A DNA stretch of 64,000 nt. It comes from Chloroflexota bacterium (GTDB lineage: Bacteria; Chloroflexota; Anaerolineae; Aggregatilineales; Phototrophicaceae). Location: NCBI GenBank assembly GCA_020161935.1, contig JAIUNI010000001.1:310001-374000 (forward strand), read 5' to 3'. Positions within the stretch are counted from its first letter, which is position 1; each line of letters opens with the position of its first letter. The notes beneath the pieces were generated by a model. That model did no database searches. It was not told the DNA's origin and saw only the letters and a list, made by a program, of their open reading frames with translations. A program made the translations under genes and the position numbers. Below are positions 33,031-41,578 of the stretch, piece after piece.

Positions 33031-34658
33031 GCCCGCATCCGCCTGACCCACAAGATAAGCCCGATTGCAAACACGACCCCCGGCATCAGAATAACGGTGA
33101 CGAAGGCAATGAGATCCAGCATTTGCCCATCAACGAAAATGACCGGGCTACCCGTGCCGTAAGCCTGCGGTGAGAAGGTCACTTGATCGCTAAATCCGGT
33201 TAACCACGACAAGCTGTCGGTGAATAAAATCGCGTTACCACTGGTATCCACAAGGCTGTTGGTGGCGAAGTCGCTGTCACCTGTGAGTACGATTTTCGCG
33301 CCGGTTGTGCGGTTATACGCCCACGCCACGGTCGTCAGCGGCCCCGGAATATCTGCATCTTGATCGTAACGATAAGTTTCGGTTTCGCCCAAGAGTTGTA
33401 GATTCGTTTCGCCGTAACTTTGCGTTGAGGAGGTAATCACTTTCCCGTTGAGGACATCAGCACTCGCGGATTGGATCACCTCAAGCGGACGGGTGATGCG
33501 GAACAGAGTAGGGGCATTTTCTTCATCCAGCCGTCGGGCAATATCATTTTCAGGGTAGACGGCTGCGCTGACGGATTCGAGCAGTGTTTGCCCGTGTGAA
33601 ACTTCATCGACGACTGCCGCGTCCAATGCGCGTATGCCGAAGTTTTCCCATAAATAACGGCTGAATAATCCATCCTGCCGTAAGAAGGCGTTCTCGTTAA
33701 ACAGCACATCGGACATGATGAACAACCCGCCGCCTTTACGCAGGTAGCGGTCGATCACCGCGATTTCCGCTTCGGAGAAATCCGTCGTCGGTCGGGCGAG
33801 AATGAGGGCTGAAGCGTCATCGGGTATATTGCCGCCGACGGCTGCTAAGTCGATGAGGCTGATCGGAAATGTAATCAAGCCGCTCGCCTGAATACCGTTA
33901 TTGATACCGGACATCCCCTGCGGTTCGGCGCTGAGTGGGTCACGTTCTTCGTGGCTCTGGTCAAAGTAGACGGTGAGCGTACCGGAGATGAGCAAGCGCG
34001 AAATGGCCTCGGTGATGTCGCGTTCTTGGCTCTCACTGCGGGGCAGCGCTGAAAGACTTGTGAAATCAACTGAGCCATCCGCATTCAAAAATGAGAGAAA
34101 CACTTCGCCGTCATACGTCAATCCATAGCGCTCCGCCTGTGCGGGCTGCTCATCAGGGTCGATATAATTCCGCGAAATTTTGCCGTCGGTTGCGATCTCA
34201 TACAACCGGAAGAACTGGTCGTCAATCTCGCGCTGCGCCAGCATACGCGGGCTGTAAAAGCCGGTTATGCGAATCGGGGTCGAAACCTGCCGCAGGATGT
34301 TGCGCGTTTCTTCACTGATGCTAAAACGCTGTCCCTCGGTCATATCCATCACAATGACCGCGCGTTGCAGCACCACATAAAACAAGGCCACGATGCCGAG
34401 GAGCAGCAGCGTGCCGAATACGGCTGATGTGCCGTACCGCGCCTGCCGACCCGAAATGAACGCGCGGAATTCGTGCGGAGTCAAGGCTGCCCACAGCACA
34501 ATCCCGACGAGGCCAATGCCGAGCGCCGCAATGATGATGTCAGATAGGCTGCCTTGCCATATCCACCCGATGATACCCATCAACAGCGCTGTGCCGCCGA
34601 TGATGCTGGCGAGTTGACCGAGATGTGAGCGTGTAATGGCGATATTGTCATTTTGCAT
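33027..34658 (-). CDS. GldG-like ABC-system component (PF09822-type)
   Basis: This 543-residue protein has three N-terminal membrane helices (about 13-32, 37-55, 78-100) and a large outer domain. The outer domain includes TRITGFYSPRMLAQREIDD-type sequence, DQSHEERDP and the YLRKGGGLFIMSDV block typical of GldG. A C-terminal helix is at about 512-535. In Bacteroidetes, GldF/GldG form the membrane part of an exporter linked to gliding. In other phyla the role is unknown. It overlaps the DUF4340 gene and follows the permease gene by 3 bases. Confidence 0.85.
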   Translation of the reverse strand: MQNDNIAITRSHLGQLASIIGGTALLMGIIGWIWQGSLSDIIIAALGIGLVGIVLWAALTPHEFRAFISGRQARYGTSAVFGTLLLLGIVALFYVVLQRAVIVMDMTEGQRFSISEETRNILRQVSTPIRITGFYSPRMLAQREIDDQFFRLYEIATDGKISRNYIDPDEQPAQAERYGLTYDGEVFLSFLNADGSVDFTSLSALPRSESQERDITEAISRLLISGTLTVYFDQSHEERDPLSAEPQGMSGINNGIQASGLITFPISLIDLAAVGGNIPDDASALILARPTTDFSEAEIAVIDRYLRKGGGLFIMSDVLFNENAFLRQDGLFSRYLWENFGIRALDAAVVDEVSHGQTLLESVSAAVYPENDIARRLDEENAPTLFRITRPLEVIQSASADVLNGKVITSSTQSYGETNLQLLGETETYRYDQDADIPGPLTTVAWAYNRTTGAKIVLTGDSDFATNSLVDTSGNAILFTDSLSWLTGFSDQVTFSPQAYGTGSPVIFVDGQMLDLIAFVTVILMPGVVFAIGLILWVRRMRA

Positions 34659-34661
34659 GGA

Positions 34662-35387
34662 TTAACGCCACCTGTGTGATTCAACAACGCGAACGGCGAT
34701 GAACAGCATAACCGCGATAATGCCGGCAAAGTAAGCGATGTCCTCGGCACGGACGATGCCATAGGCGAACGAGTTGGCATAATGTCCGGTAAGCGAAATC
34801 TGCCGGATTGCTGCTGCTAGATTGAGGTTCGTCACGATTTGCCCCGCTACATTCCCCAAATATAGGAACGTCAGGGTGGCGATGCTTAAAAACGCCGCCA
34901 CAATCTGATTTTCAGTTAAGGATGAGAACATCAAGCCGATAGCAATCGACGCACCGCCGTACAGCCAGATGCCGATATACGCGCAGATGGTATGTGCCAT
35001 ATCCGGCTTCGAAATATTGACGACGATAATTTGATAGGTGAAGGTGAGTGCCAGCAAGATTGTGTAAAACAACCACGCGCTCAAGAACTTGCCGATCACA
35101 ATGGCGTTGTCATTCACCGGAGCCGTGAGCAGCAGTTCCATTGTGCCTTCACGCTGTTCTTCCGCCAGCATCCGCATCGTGAGCAGCGGGCCGAAGAAGA
35201 TCATGGCGGTTGCCATAAAATCGGGAATGAGTGACGGGTTGATCGGCTTGACGGTGAGGCTAAATGTCACATCACCGTTGAAGTATAAGCCTGTCAGCAG
35301 CAGCAGCGCCCCTGCGATCACGTATGAGATAGGCGAGGTAAAATACTGCCACATCTCCCGCCGAAAAATGTGTACTGTTCCGGTCAT
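34662..35387 (-). CDS. ABC-2 type permease (GldF-like)
   Basis: This 241-residue protein has six membrane helices and the ABC-2 fold. The N-terminal FRREMWQYFTSPISYVI amphipathic stretch and the EEQREGTMELLLTAPVNDNA loop (the coupling region contacting the ATPase) are characteristic of GldF/NosY-like permeases. It overlaps the ATPase gene by 4 bases, so the subunits are translationally coupled. Confidence 0.88.
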   Translation of the reverse strand: MTGTVHIFRREMWQYFTSPISYVIAGALLLLTGLYFNGDVTFSLTVKPINPSLIPDFMATAMIFFGPLLTMRMLAEEQREGTMELLLTAPVNDNAIVIGKFLSAWLFYTILLALTFTYQIIVVNISKPDMAHTICAYIGIWLYGGASIAIGLMFSSLTENQIVAAFLSIATLTFLYLGNVAGQIVTNLNLAAAIRQISLTGHYANSFAYGIVRAEDIAYFAGIIAVMLFIAVRVVESHRWR

Positions 35388-36307
35388 GAATCCTGCTCTT
35401 TGGTTACAAGGTCGAGGAACATATCTTCAAGCGTCATGGCTACCGGTCGTAGTTCCAACAGGCGGTAGCCGCCTTCAATCACCTTTTGAGCCACCTCGCC
35501 GCGCACTTCTTTACCCGGTTTTACTCGAATGGCATAGCCTTCACCCTGAGGGCTGACACCTTCTACGCCGGAGATCGTACCTAATAATTTGCTGGCGGCT
35601 GCCGCGTTCGCGCCACTAATCTGCGCGTATAAGTGGTCGCCCTTTTGCAACTGCTTCCGCAGGGTATCCGGTGCGCCTTGAGCGATGATTTTGCCCTTGT
35701 TGATGATAATCACGCGGTCGCAAACTTGTTCGGCCTCAGAAAGAATGTGCGTGCTGAACAAAACGGTATGCGATTGACCGAGTTGGCGTACACTATCCCG
35801 CACCTCGATCACCTGCTGCGGGTCGATACCGATGGTCGGCTCGTCCAGAATGACGACTTCCGGTTGGTGGACGAGGGCTTGCGCTAGTCCGAGCCGCTGC
35901 CGCATCCCCTTCGAGAGATTGCGTACCAGTGTACTCCGGCGGTCATACAGGTTCACCGTTGTCAGGACGTGGGCTGTTTGCTGTTTGGGGTTTTTGACAC
36001 CGCGCACCCGCGCCCAAAAGAGGACATAATCGTTGACGGTCATATCAGGGTAAATGGGTACCCGTTCCGGTAAATAACCGACCCGCTTACGGACTTCAAT
36101 CGAGTCTTGCTGCACGTCAAAGCCAGCGATCTTCGCGCTGCCTTCCGTGGGCGGCATAAATCCGGTCAGCATTCGCATCGTACTGGTCTTGCCCGCGCCG
36201 TTCGGCCCCAGCAACCCCACGACTTCACCCGATTTTGCCGTAAATGAAATGTTATCGACTGCCAGAAAGTTACCATACCGTTTGGTGAGATGTTGGACTT
36301 CAATCAT
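35384..36307 (-). CDS. ABC transporter ATP-binding protein (GldA-like)
   Basis: This 307-residue ATPase has Walker A GPNGAGKTST (about 34-43) and the signature LSKGMRQRLGLAQAL. Walker B is VVILDEPTIGIDP, and the H-loop His is in FSTHILSEAEQ. A C-terminal extension (about 220-305) is typical of drug/lipid or Gld exporters. It begins the operon ATPase-permease-GldG-DUF4340. The substrate cannot be named from sequence. Confidence 0.93.
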   Translation of the reverse strand: MIEVQHLTKRYGNFLAVDNISFTAKSGEVVGLLGPNGAGKTSTMRMLTGFMPPTEGSAKIAGFDVQQDSIEVRKRVGYLPERVPIYPDMTVNDYVLFWARVRGVKNPKQQTAHVLTTVNLYDRRSTLVRNLSKGMRQRLGLAQALVHQPEVVILDEPTIGIDPQQVIEVRDSVRQLGQSHTVLFSTHILSEAEQVCDRVIIINKGKIIAQGAPDTLRKQLQKGDHLYAQISGANAAAASKLLGTISGVEGVSPQGEGYAIRVKPGKEVRGEVAQKVIEGGYRLLELRPVAMTLEDMFLDLVTKEQDS

Positions 36308-36413
36308 AGTTGCTCGGTTCGCAAAATGTGCTGATCTCTATTTTGCATCCTACGATGCCTCTCTCAAACTCGCAAGTGAATGTTAATGCTTTCGCACAAG
36401 GAAGGCTGATCCC

Positions 36414-38177
36414 TTATGTGGTACGGTGAATGCTGCCCGGTAAATAATCATCCAGAATCGACCCGCCGATGAATTCGCGGATGAGTGAGGTATCGGGTAT
36501 CAACCCTTGCTGCGCGGCAGAAAGGGGCTGCACCCAACGCATGAACGACAGCAGCCGGTTGGCTTCAAGGTGGGCGGGTGTCGCCGGTTCGACTTGCAGC
36601 AGCAGCGGCTCGGCTAAGGGGCGCAGTGCCGCCAGTTCATAAACCAAAGCCGAATTAAATAGGGCTTCGGCGTTTTCTTGGTAGGGGAAGATATTCTGCT
36701 TCTCCCCGCGCCGTACGCTCGGCCAGCGGAGGATGGTATCGGTTGCGCTGTACCCGCGATGCTGGGCATCCCGCACGATGCGCCGCAGCAGCCGAACATC
36801 GGTGGTCGATACACGGTTATGGATGTCCGTGTTCAGTTGGGTCAGGGCGGAGACATAGATACGGAAGATTTTCTCGGCTGGAATATCCGGCACTAAGCCC
36901 GGATTCAGCCCGTGAATACCCTCGACGATGATAATCTGGTTGGCTTTCAACTGCGCGAGTGGGCCTTCGCCACTCTTACCCTTAATGAAGTCGAAGTGTG
37001 CCAGCCGCGTTGCCTCCCCGGCCATCAACTGCAAGAGATCGTGGTTAAAGGCGTGCAGGTTGATCGCGTGGAGGGACTCGAAATCATAATCACCATTAGC
37101 ATCGCGCGGGGTTCGTTCGCGGTCAACGAAGTACATATCCATTTCGAGCGTGAAGGGCTGTAACCCATGTGCCAGTAGTTGAATTGCCAGCCGCTTGGAG
37201 AAGGTTGTTTTACCCGAAGATGACGGCCCCGCAATTAAAACTAACTGAACACCCGCGTCATGGTGCTTCGTCCAAACATCCCGCGCGATCTGGGCGATCA
37301 GCCGTTCTTGCAGCGCCTCCGCCACCAGAATGATTTCCTGTGCGCGGTTTTCGCGTACAATCTGGTTAAGCCTGCCGATGTCTTTCACACCCATCCGTTC
37401 CAGCCACACGTTCGCTTGGGTGAACACTTGTACCAGCTTGCTAAACCCCTCAATCGGTGGGAGTTCGGTCGGGTTTTCCTTGCGCGGATATTGCAGGATA
37501 AAGCCTTCGGTGCTTAAGATGAGCCGGAAGGTGCGGAGGTATCGGGTAGAGGAAAGCATGTAACCATAGTAGTAGTCTTCACGCCCTCGCAAATCATACA
37601 ATGTGAGATCGGTGCGCCGCCGTTGTTCGAGCAAGCGCACTTTGTCGTCCTCATCGCGGGCTGCAAAGAGTTCTGCCGCTTCGTCACGCCCGGCGATGCG
37701 TTTGTTAATCGGGTCGTCCTTAGCGACGATCTCGCGCATCTTCTGGTCGAGCTGTTCCAGTTCGGCTTGATCGAATGGTGCGCGGTCAATCAGTTTGCAG
37801 TAGAATCCGCCTTCGGGGATGGCGTAACTCACGCTGACCTTAATCCCCGGCCACAGCTCATCGGCGGCGGTCGCCATGAGCATCACCAACGAGCGCCGGT
37901 AAATGCGTCCGCCGTCACTGCTACTGAGCATGACGGGGGTCAGGTTCACATCACGGGTAATGGGGAAGGTGAGTTCCCGCAGCTTGCCATCGACGATACC
38001 GCCCATAATGATGTCAGCGTTAATGCGTTGATCGATTTTACTGGCTTCAATTAAGAGGGCTTCGATAGTCGTGCCGATGGGGGCTTCGAGGATCAAATCA
38101 GTTCGAATGGTTGCTTGAACCGTTTTGCGAGCCTCTACCCGGTGGATACCCGCCTGTTCTGTTTCGATAATCGTCAT
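36414..38177 (-). CDS. Nucleoside (uridine) kinase with threonyl-tRNA-synthetase-like N-terminal domains
   Basis: This 587-residue protein has an N-terminal TGS/SAD-like region (about 20-250), as found in threonyl-tRNA synthetase. A P-loop kinase domain follows, with Walker A IAGPSSSGKTTFSKRL (about 314-329), LEMDMYFVDRERTP and IIIVEGIHGLNP. The architecture matches the nucleoside kinase group resembling uridine kinase (Udk) with a ThrRS-like editing region. It would phosphorylate uridine or cytidine. The role of the N-terminal part is unknown. It is a single gene with about 107 bases to the ABC operon and 348 to hpt. Confidence 0.82.
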   Translation of the reverse strand: MTIIETEQAGIHRVEARKTVQATIRTDLILEAPIGTTIEALLIEASKIDQRINADIIMGGIVDGKLRELTFPITRDVNLTPVMLSSSDGGRIYRRSLVMLMATAADELWPGIKVSVSYAIPEGGFYCKLIDRAPFDQAELEQLDQKMREIVAKDDPINKRIAGRDEAAELFAARDEDDKVRLLEQRRRTDLTLYDLRGREDYYYGYMLSSTRYLRTFRLILSTEGFILQYPRKENPTELPPIEGFSKLVQVFTQANVWLERMGVKDIGRLNQIVRENRAQEIILVAEALQERLIAQIARDVWTKHHDAGVQLVLIAGPSSSGKTTFSKRLAIQLLAHGLQPFTLEMDMYFVDRERTPRDANGDYDFESLHAINLHAFNHDLLQLMAGEATRLAHFDFIKGKSGEGPLAQLKANQIIIVEGIHGLNPGLVPDIPAEKIFRIYVSALTQLNTDIHNRVSTTDVRLLRRIVRDAQHRGYSATDTILRWPSVRRGEKQNIFPYQENAEALFNSALVYELAALRPLAEPLLLQVEPATPAHLEANRLLSFMRWVQPLSAAQQGLIPDTSLIREFIGGSILDDYLPGSIHRTT

Positions 38178-38443
38178 AAGAGTCTTTCATTATCACAGCT
38201 TACAATCGTCATTATAGTTCACAGGCAGTATCTGAAAACCCTTAACCTCTGTGCGATGTTGGTTAAGAGAAGGTTTCAATCAAGTTTGAAAAACCTAACC
38301 AAAGTTGGCAAAAAACCCGCATTTTGATGCTTTTTATAGCGATGCTAATAGAATGAAGAGCCGTGCCTATCTGGTTTTCTTCGGCTGCTTCGGTCTGAAT
38401 GACCCTCATTTTTGTAATAATTGGCTTAATGTTGCCTGTTATC

Positions 38444-38458
38444 ACCTGTTTAACAGGT
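38444..38458. promoter_or_regulatory. Candidate operator palindrome upstream of hpt
   Basis: ACCTGTTTAACAGGT is a perfect 7+1+7 palindrome. A further CCTGTT (38435-38440) lies exactly 10 bases before the one inside it (38445-38450), one helical turn away. It sits about 30 bases upstream of the hpt -10 box, a typical repressor or activator place. Confidence 0.45.
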
Positions 38459-38484
38459 CAAGAGGCTCTCCCTCGCCAACTTAG

Positions 38485-38493
38485 TGTTATAAT
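38485..38493 (+). promoter_or_regulatory. Extended -10 promoter of hpt-cca
   Basis: TGTTATAAT is a TGn extension plus a perfect TATAAT (38488-38493). No good -35 box exists at 16-18 bases. An AAGGAAA ribosome binding site precedes the ATG at 38526. Confidence 0.6.
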
Positions 38494-38525
38494 CCGCCCA
38501 TTCATGTTCACCACAAGGAAAACCC

Positions 38526-39080
38526 ATGCCTGCATATGACCAATACCTCCAAGAAATCCTCATTGATGCAGTAACCCTTCAAAATCGTGTCGCTGAACTC
38601 GGCGCACAAATTTCGGCTGAATATGGTGAAAATGACGACCTCATGCTCATCTGCATTCTCAAAGGTGGTGTCATGTTTATGGTTGACCTCAGCCGTCACA
38701 TCACCCTGCCGCACGAAATGGATTTTCTGGCTGTCTCTAGTTATGGCAAAGGGGTTCGTGAATCGAGTGGTAATGTCCGTATTGACATGGACTTGGGCAG
38801 CAACGTGACCAACCGTCATGTGCTGATCGTTGAGGACATCATTGATAGTGGTGAAACGCTGCGCTTCGTAATGGACGTATTGAAGGCTCGTCACCCCGCC
38901 AGCCTCAAGCTGTGTACACTGCTCAACAAACCGTCCCGCCGCAAGGTGGACATCGAAATCGATTATGTGGGATTTGAAATCGAGAATAAATTTGTCTTCG
39001 GTTATGGCCTCGACTTGGATGAGAAGTTCCGTAATCTGCCCTTCGTCGGTGTCGTCAACTTGGATGCCTTGCCTAAATGA
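38526..39080 (+). CDS. hpt: Hypoxanthine (guanine) phosphoribosyltransferase
   Basis: This 184-residue type I PRTase has the PRPP loop VLIVEDIIDSGETL (about 100-113). The diphosphate loop is LICILKGGVMFMVDL, with the YGKG flexible loop in SSYGKGVRES. A C-terminal purine-binding DEKFRNLPFVG, with the Phe/Val stacking pair, completes it. It salvages hypoxanthine and guanine to IMP and GMP. The stop overlaps the cca start by 4 bases (ATGA). The length is standard. Confidence 0.95.
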   Translation: MPAYDQYLQEILIDAVTLQNRVAELGAQISAEYGENDDLMLICILKGGVMFMVDLSRHITLPHEMDFLAVSSYGKGVRESSGNVRIDMDLGSNVTNRHVLIVEDIIDSGETLRFVMDVLKARHPASLKLCTLLNKPSRRKVDIEIDYVGFEIENKFVFGYGLDLDEKFRNLPFVGVVNLDALPK

Positions 39081-40552
39081 TGGATACCGCACCCCGTCAA
39101 CCGCATCGTCCGCTTTTCTGGCCGGACTTCATATTGGACTTGCAAGAATTTCTTCACGACATTCCCGACGAAATCTATATTGTTGGTGGTGCTGTTCGTG
39201 ACGCGCTGCTGCACCGCCCCTTGCATGATATTGACCTCGCTACACCTCAAGATGCCGTCAAACTCGCCCGTAAAATCGCCAATCACTTTAACGGTGATAT
39301 TTTTGTACTGGATGCTGAACGGGATGTCGGTCGTGTCTTGCTGGATTTGCCCGATGGTCGCCTGACACTCGATGTTGCCCGTTTCCGGGGTTCATCGCTG
39401 CTGGATGACCTGCAAGATCGGGATTTCACGCTGAACGCCATGTCGGTCGATTTACACGGCGACCTCAGTTTGTTGGTTGACCCCTTGAATGGCGAAACGG
39501 ATGTTAAGCATAAACTCCTGCGCCGCTGCGGCGACCATGCCCTCTCAGATGACCCGATCCGCGCCTTGCGAGCCGTTCGCCAGAGTACGCAGTTGGGTAT
39601 GCACATTGAGTCTGAAACGCTTAAAGATGTCCGACATGTTGTGCCTGAATTCGCTGCTGTATCGCCCGAACGCTTGCGTGATGAATGGTTTAAAGTCCTT
39701 GACTTACAGCGTACAGCCGCTGCTCTGCGTGTTGCCAATTCCCTCGGCTTAGTGGATACAATCCTGCCCGAAGCCCAAGCGCTGCAAGCCGCTCCTGATA
39801 CTATTCTTCCCGGCGTGAATGTCTGGCAGCACACTCTGACGGTCATCGAAAACCTAGCAGGGATACTCAATTCGATTCACTACACCCGTACTGACCAAAC
39901 GGCGGCATCCTTCGGCATGGGAATGATCGTTATCCAGCTTGACCGTTACCGTACTTCATTGATTCAACATCTCGGCAAGCTGTGGCCGAACGAACGGACT
40001 CACCGTGCCTTGATGATGTTGGGTGCTTTACTGCATGATGCTGGTCGTGTTGATGGGAGCAAGAGTTCTGAAAAGCAGAGTGCTGAACTGGCTGCTGCCC
40101 GTGCGGATGCTCTGCGGCTGAGTGTGCCGGAACGCGACTATCTCGTCACCCTCATTCGTCAGCAACAGCTTCCGTTGATGTTATCCGATACAACCCCTCT
40201 CAGTTTGTACCAATTTTGGAAGCAAACGGGTGAGGTTGGCGTGGACATTTGTTTGTTGTATCTAGCGAACTATTTGGCGACACAAGGAACCTATTTGCGC
40301 CAGAATGACTGGTTGCAAGTGGTCGAACGCATCCGTATCTTGCTCGAAGCGTGGTTTGAAAAGCGCGATCAAGTGGTGTCACCGCCTGTATTGGTGGACG
40401 GTAATCAAATCATGGCGGCTTTTGACCTCAGGCCGGGGCGTATCATCGGGGAACTATTGGAACACATTCGGGTCGGGCAGGTGACCGGTCGTGTTCACAA
40501 CGCGGATGAAGCGCTGCTGCACGCGAAAGAATGGCTCACCGAAAAGCGTTAG
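39077..40552 (+). CDS. cca: CCA tRNA nucleotidyltransferase / poly(A) polymerase family, with HD-like part
   Basis: This 491-residue protein has the class II nucleotidyltransferase head: IYIVGGAVRDALL, HDIDLATP (catalytic Asp pair), DFTLNAMSVD, and the RNA-binding neck DPIRALRAVRQSTQLGMHI. A C-terminal HD-type domain has LGALLHDAGRV (about 312-322). It adds or repairs the tRNA 3'-CCA, although poly(A) polymerase or A-adding members look alike. It is coupled to hpt by an ATGA overlap. Its end overlaps a convergent gene by 4 bases. Confidence 0.88.
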   Translation: MMDTAPRQPHRPLFWPDFILDLQEFLHDIPDEIYIVGGAVRDALLHRPLHDIDLATPQDAVKLARKIANHFNGDIFVLDAERDVGRVLLDLPDGRLTLDVARFRGSSLLDDLQDRDFTLNAMSVDLHGDLSLLVDPLNGETDVKHKLLRRCGDHALSDDPIRALRAVRQSTQLGMHIESETLKDVRHVVPEFAAVSPERLRDEWFKVLDLQRTAAALRVANSLGLVDTILPEAQALQAAPDTILPGVNVWQHTLTVIENLAGILNSIHYTRTDQTAASFGMGMIVIQLDRYRTSLIQHLGKLWPNERTHRALMMLGALLHDAGRVDGSKSSEKQSAELAAARADALRLSVPERDYLVTLIRQQQLPLMLSDTTPLSLYQFWKQTGEVGVDICLLYLANYLATQGTYLRQNDWLQVVERIRILLEAWFEKRDQVVSPPVLVDGNQIMAAFDLRPGRIIGELLEHIRVGQVTGRVHNADEALLHAKEWLTEKR

Positions 40553-40983
40553 AGTTTTTCGGCAACTTCATCGAGCCGCAGCCGTGCATCTTCTTCCGGC
40601 ACTTCAAAGTGCATACTCATAGTGATGGGTGTTCTGGCTCCGATACTCAGCTTCTGAATCATTTCAAGCGGCATGATGAGCATTCGAGCAAAGGCTTGGA
40701 TGATCTCGTCTTTTTTCGGATCTTTGAGGACTTCTTCTAAGCCACGGTCGGCCCCCCATTCGCTGCGGACGATGTGCCGCGCCAACAAGCGGGTGAGGGA
40801 CATGCGCGGGGAATAAGGGCCGCCTGTCTTCAAAAAGCTGACGGAAAGCTGTGTAATATCCACCTCGTCCCACATGCCGTCTTTCGGACGCTGCAACATA
40901 ATCTCAATCGGGATAGGCGGGTCTTGAATCTCGAATGTTCGGATCAATTCGGAAGCGATGGCTTCGAGTTGGTCATTATTCAT
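40549..40983 (-). CDS. ImmA/IrrE-like protein without the HExxH zinc motif
   Basis: This 144-residue protein has the layout of ImmA/IrrE metallopeptidases: strands, then a helix LTRLLARHIVRSEWG (63-77), then EIIQAFARMLIMPLEMIQKL (93-112), which fits 'EANRFAAELLMPEE'. The usual HELGH is LARHI, so only one His (H70) remains and no catalytic Glu is present. It is probably a non-catalytic member, perhaps a regulator or binding protein. It is adjacent to rsmD on the same strand. The match is by pattern only. Confidence 0.55.
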   Translation of the reverse strand: MNNDQLEAIASELIRTFEIQDPPIPIEIMLQRPKDGMWDEVDITQLSVSFLKTGGPYSPRMSLTRLLARHIVRSEWGADRGLEEVLKDPKKDEIIQAFARMLIMPLEMIQKLSIGARTPITMSMHFEVPEEDARLRLDEVAEKL

Positions 40984-40989
40984 CCTGCA

Positions 40990-41577
40990 CTACTCCTCTT
41001 GTGGCTGCCCATCCGTTGATTGTAATTTGCTGCCCAAAAACCACAGTAACGTATTGCCATAGCGTCTCTGATCGGTCGTTTCCATGTGCTTCAGTTCGAT
41101 GGTGGTTTCTTCATTGGGGTCGATCTGTACGATAAACTCGGTATCATCATGCAGCCACAGCGGATTGTTATCCAACGTCTGGAGTACGGTACTCCACAGT
41201 CCCTTATACTGCGGCGGTGCGATGTAGACATAATGAAAGTGGTACGTCGGTGGTTGAGCCACAACCTTGAGCGCATCCCCCTGCCGGACAGTCGCTTTAT
41301 CAGCCAGCTTGGCGATTGCGAGATTTTCGTTCACCGTTTGTACGGCCTTGCGTTCCATGTCGATGAACACCGCGCGTTCAGCACCTCTACTCAACGCCTC
41401 AATGCCCACGCTGCCGGTACCCGCGAACAAGTCTAAGAAGACCGAGTCGTAAATATCGCGCCCGATGATGTTGAACAGCGCTTCCTTCACCCGATCCATG
41501 ATGGGGCGTGTGGTGTCTCCGGGGACAAGTTTCAACTGGCGACCCTTCGCTGTGCCGCCAATCACCCTTAATGGCAT
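40990..41577 (-). CDS. rsmD: 16S rRNA (guanine-966-N2)-methyltransferase RsmD
   Basis: This 195-residue protein starts MPLRVIGGTAKGRQLKLVPG and continues TRPIMDRVKEALFNIIG, the RsmD hallmark. It has motif I DLFAGTGSVGIEALSRGAER and a catalytic motif IAPPQY, where RsmD usually has DPPY. RsmD methylates G966 of 16S rRNA during 30S assembly. The Asp-to-Ala change at the first position of DPPY is noteworthy but may be lineage-typical. The start ATG lies 1 base after the UroD-family stop, with both on the - strand. Confidence 0.85.
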   Translation of the reverse strand: MPLRVIGGTAKGRQLKLVPGDTTRPIMDRVKEALFNIIGRDIYDSVFLDLFAGTGSVGIEALSRGAERAVFIDMERKAVQTVNENLAIAKLADKATVRQGDALKVVAQPPTYHFHYVYIAPPQYKGLWSTVLQTLDNNPLWLHDDTEFIVQIDPNEETTIELKHMETTDQRRYGNTLLWFLGSKLQSTDGQPQEE

Positions 41578-41578
41578 A

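Larger units (their letters stand above)
38178..38525. other. Intergenic region upstream of hpt
   Basis: These 348 bases between divergent genes hold the hpt promoter and a perfect palindrome (listed separately). The first 250 bases are AT-rich without a recognised element. Confidence 0.5.
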
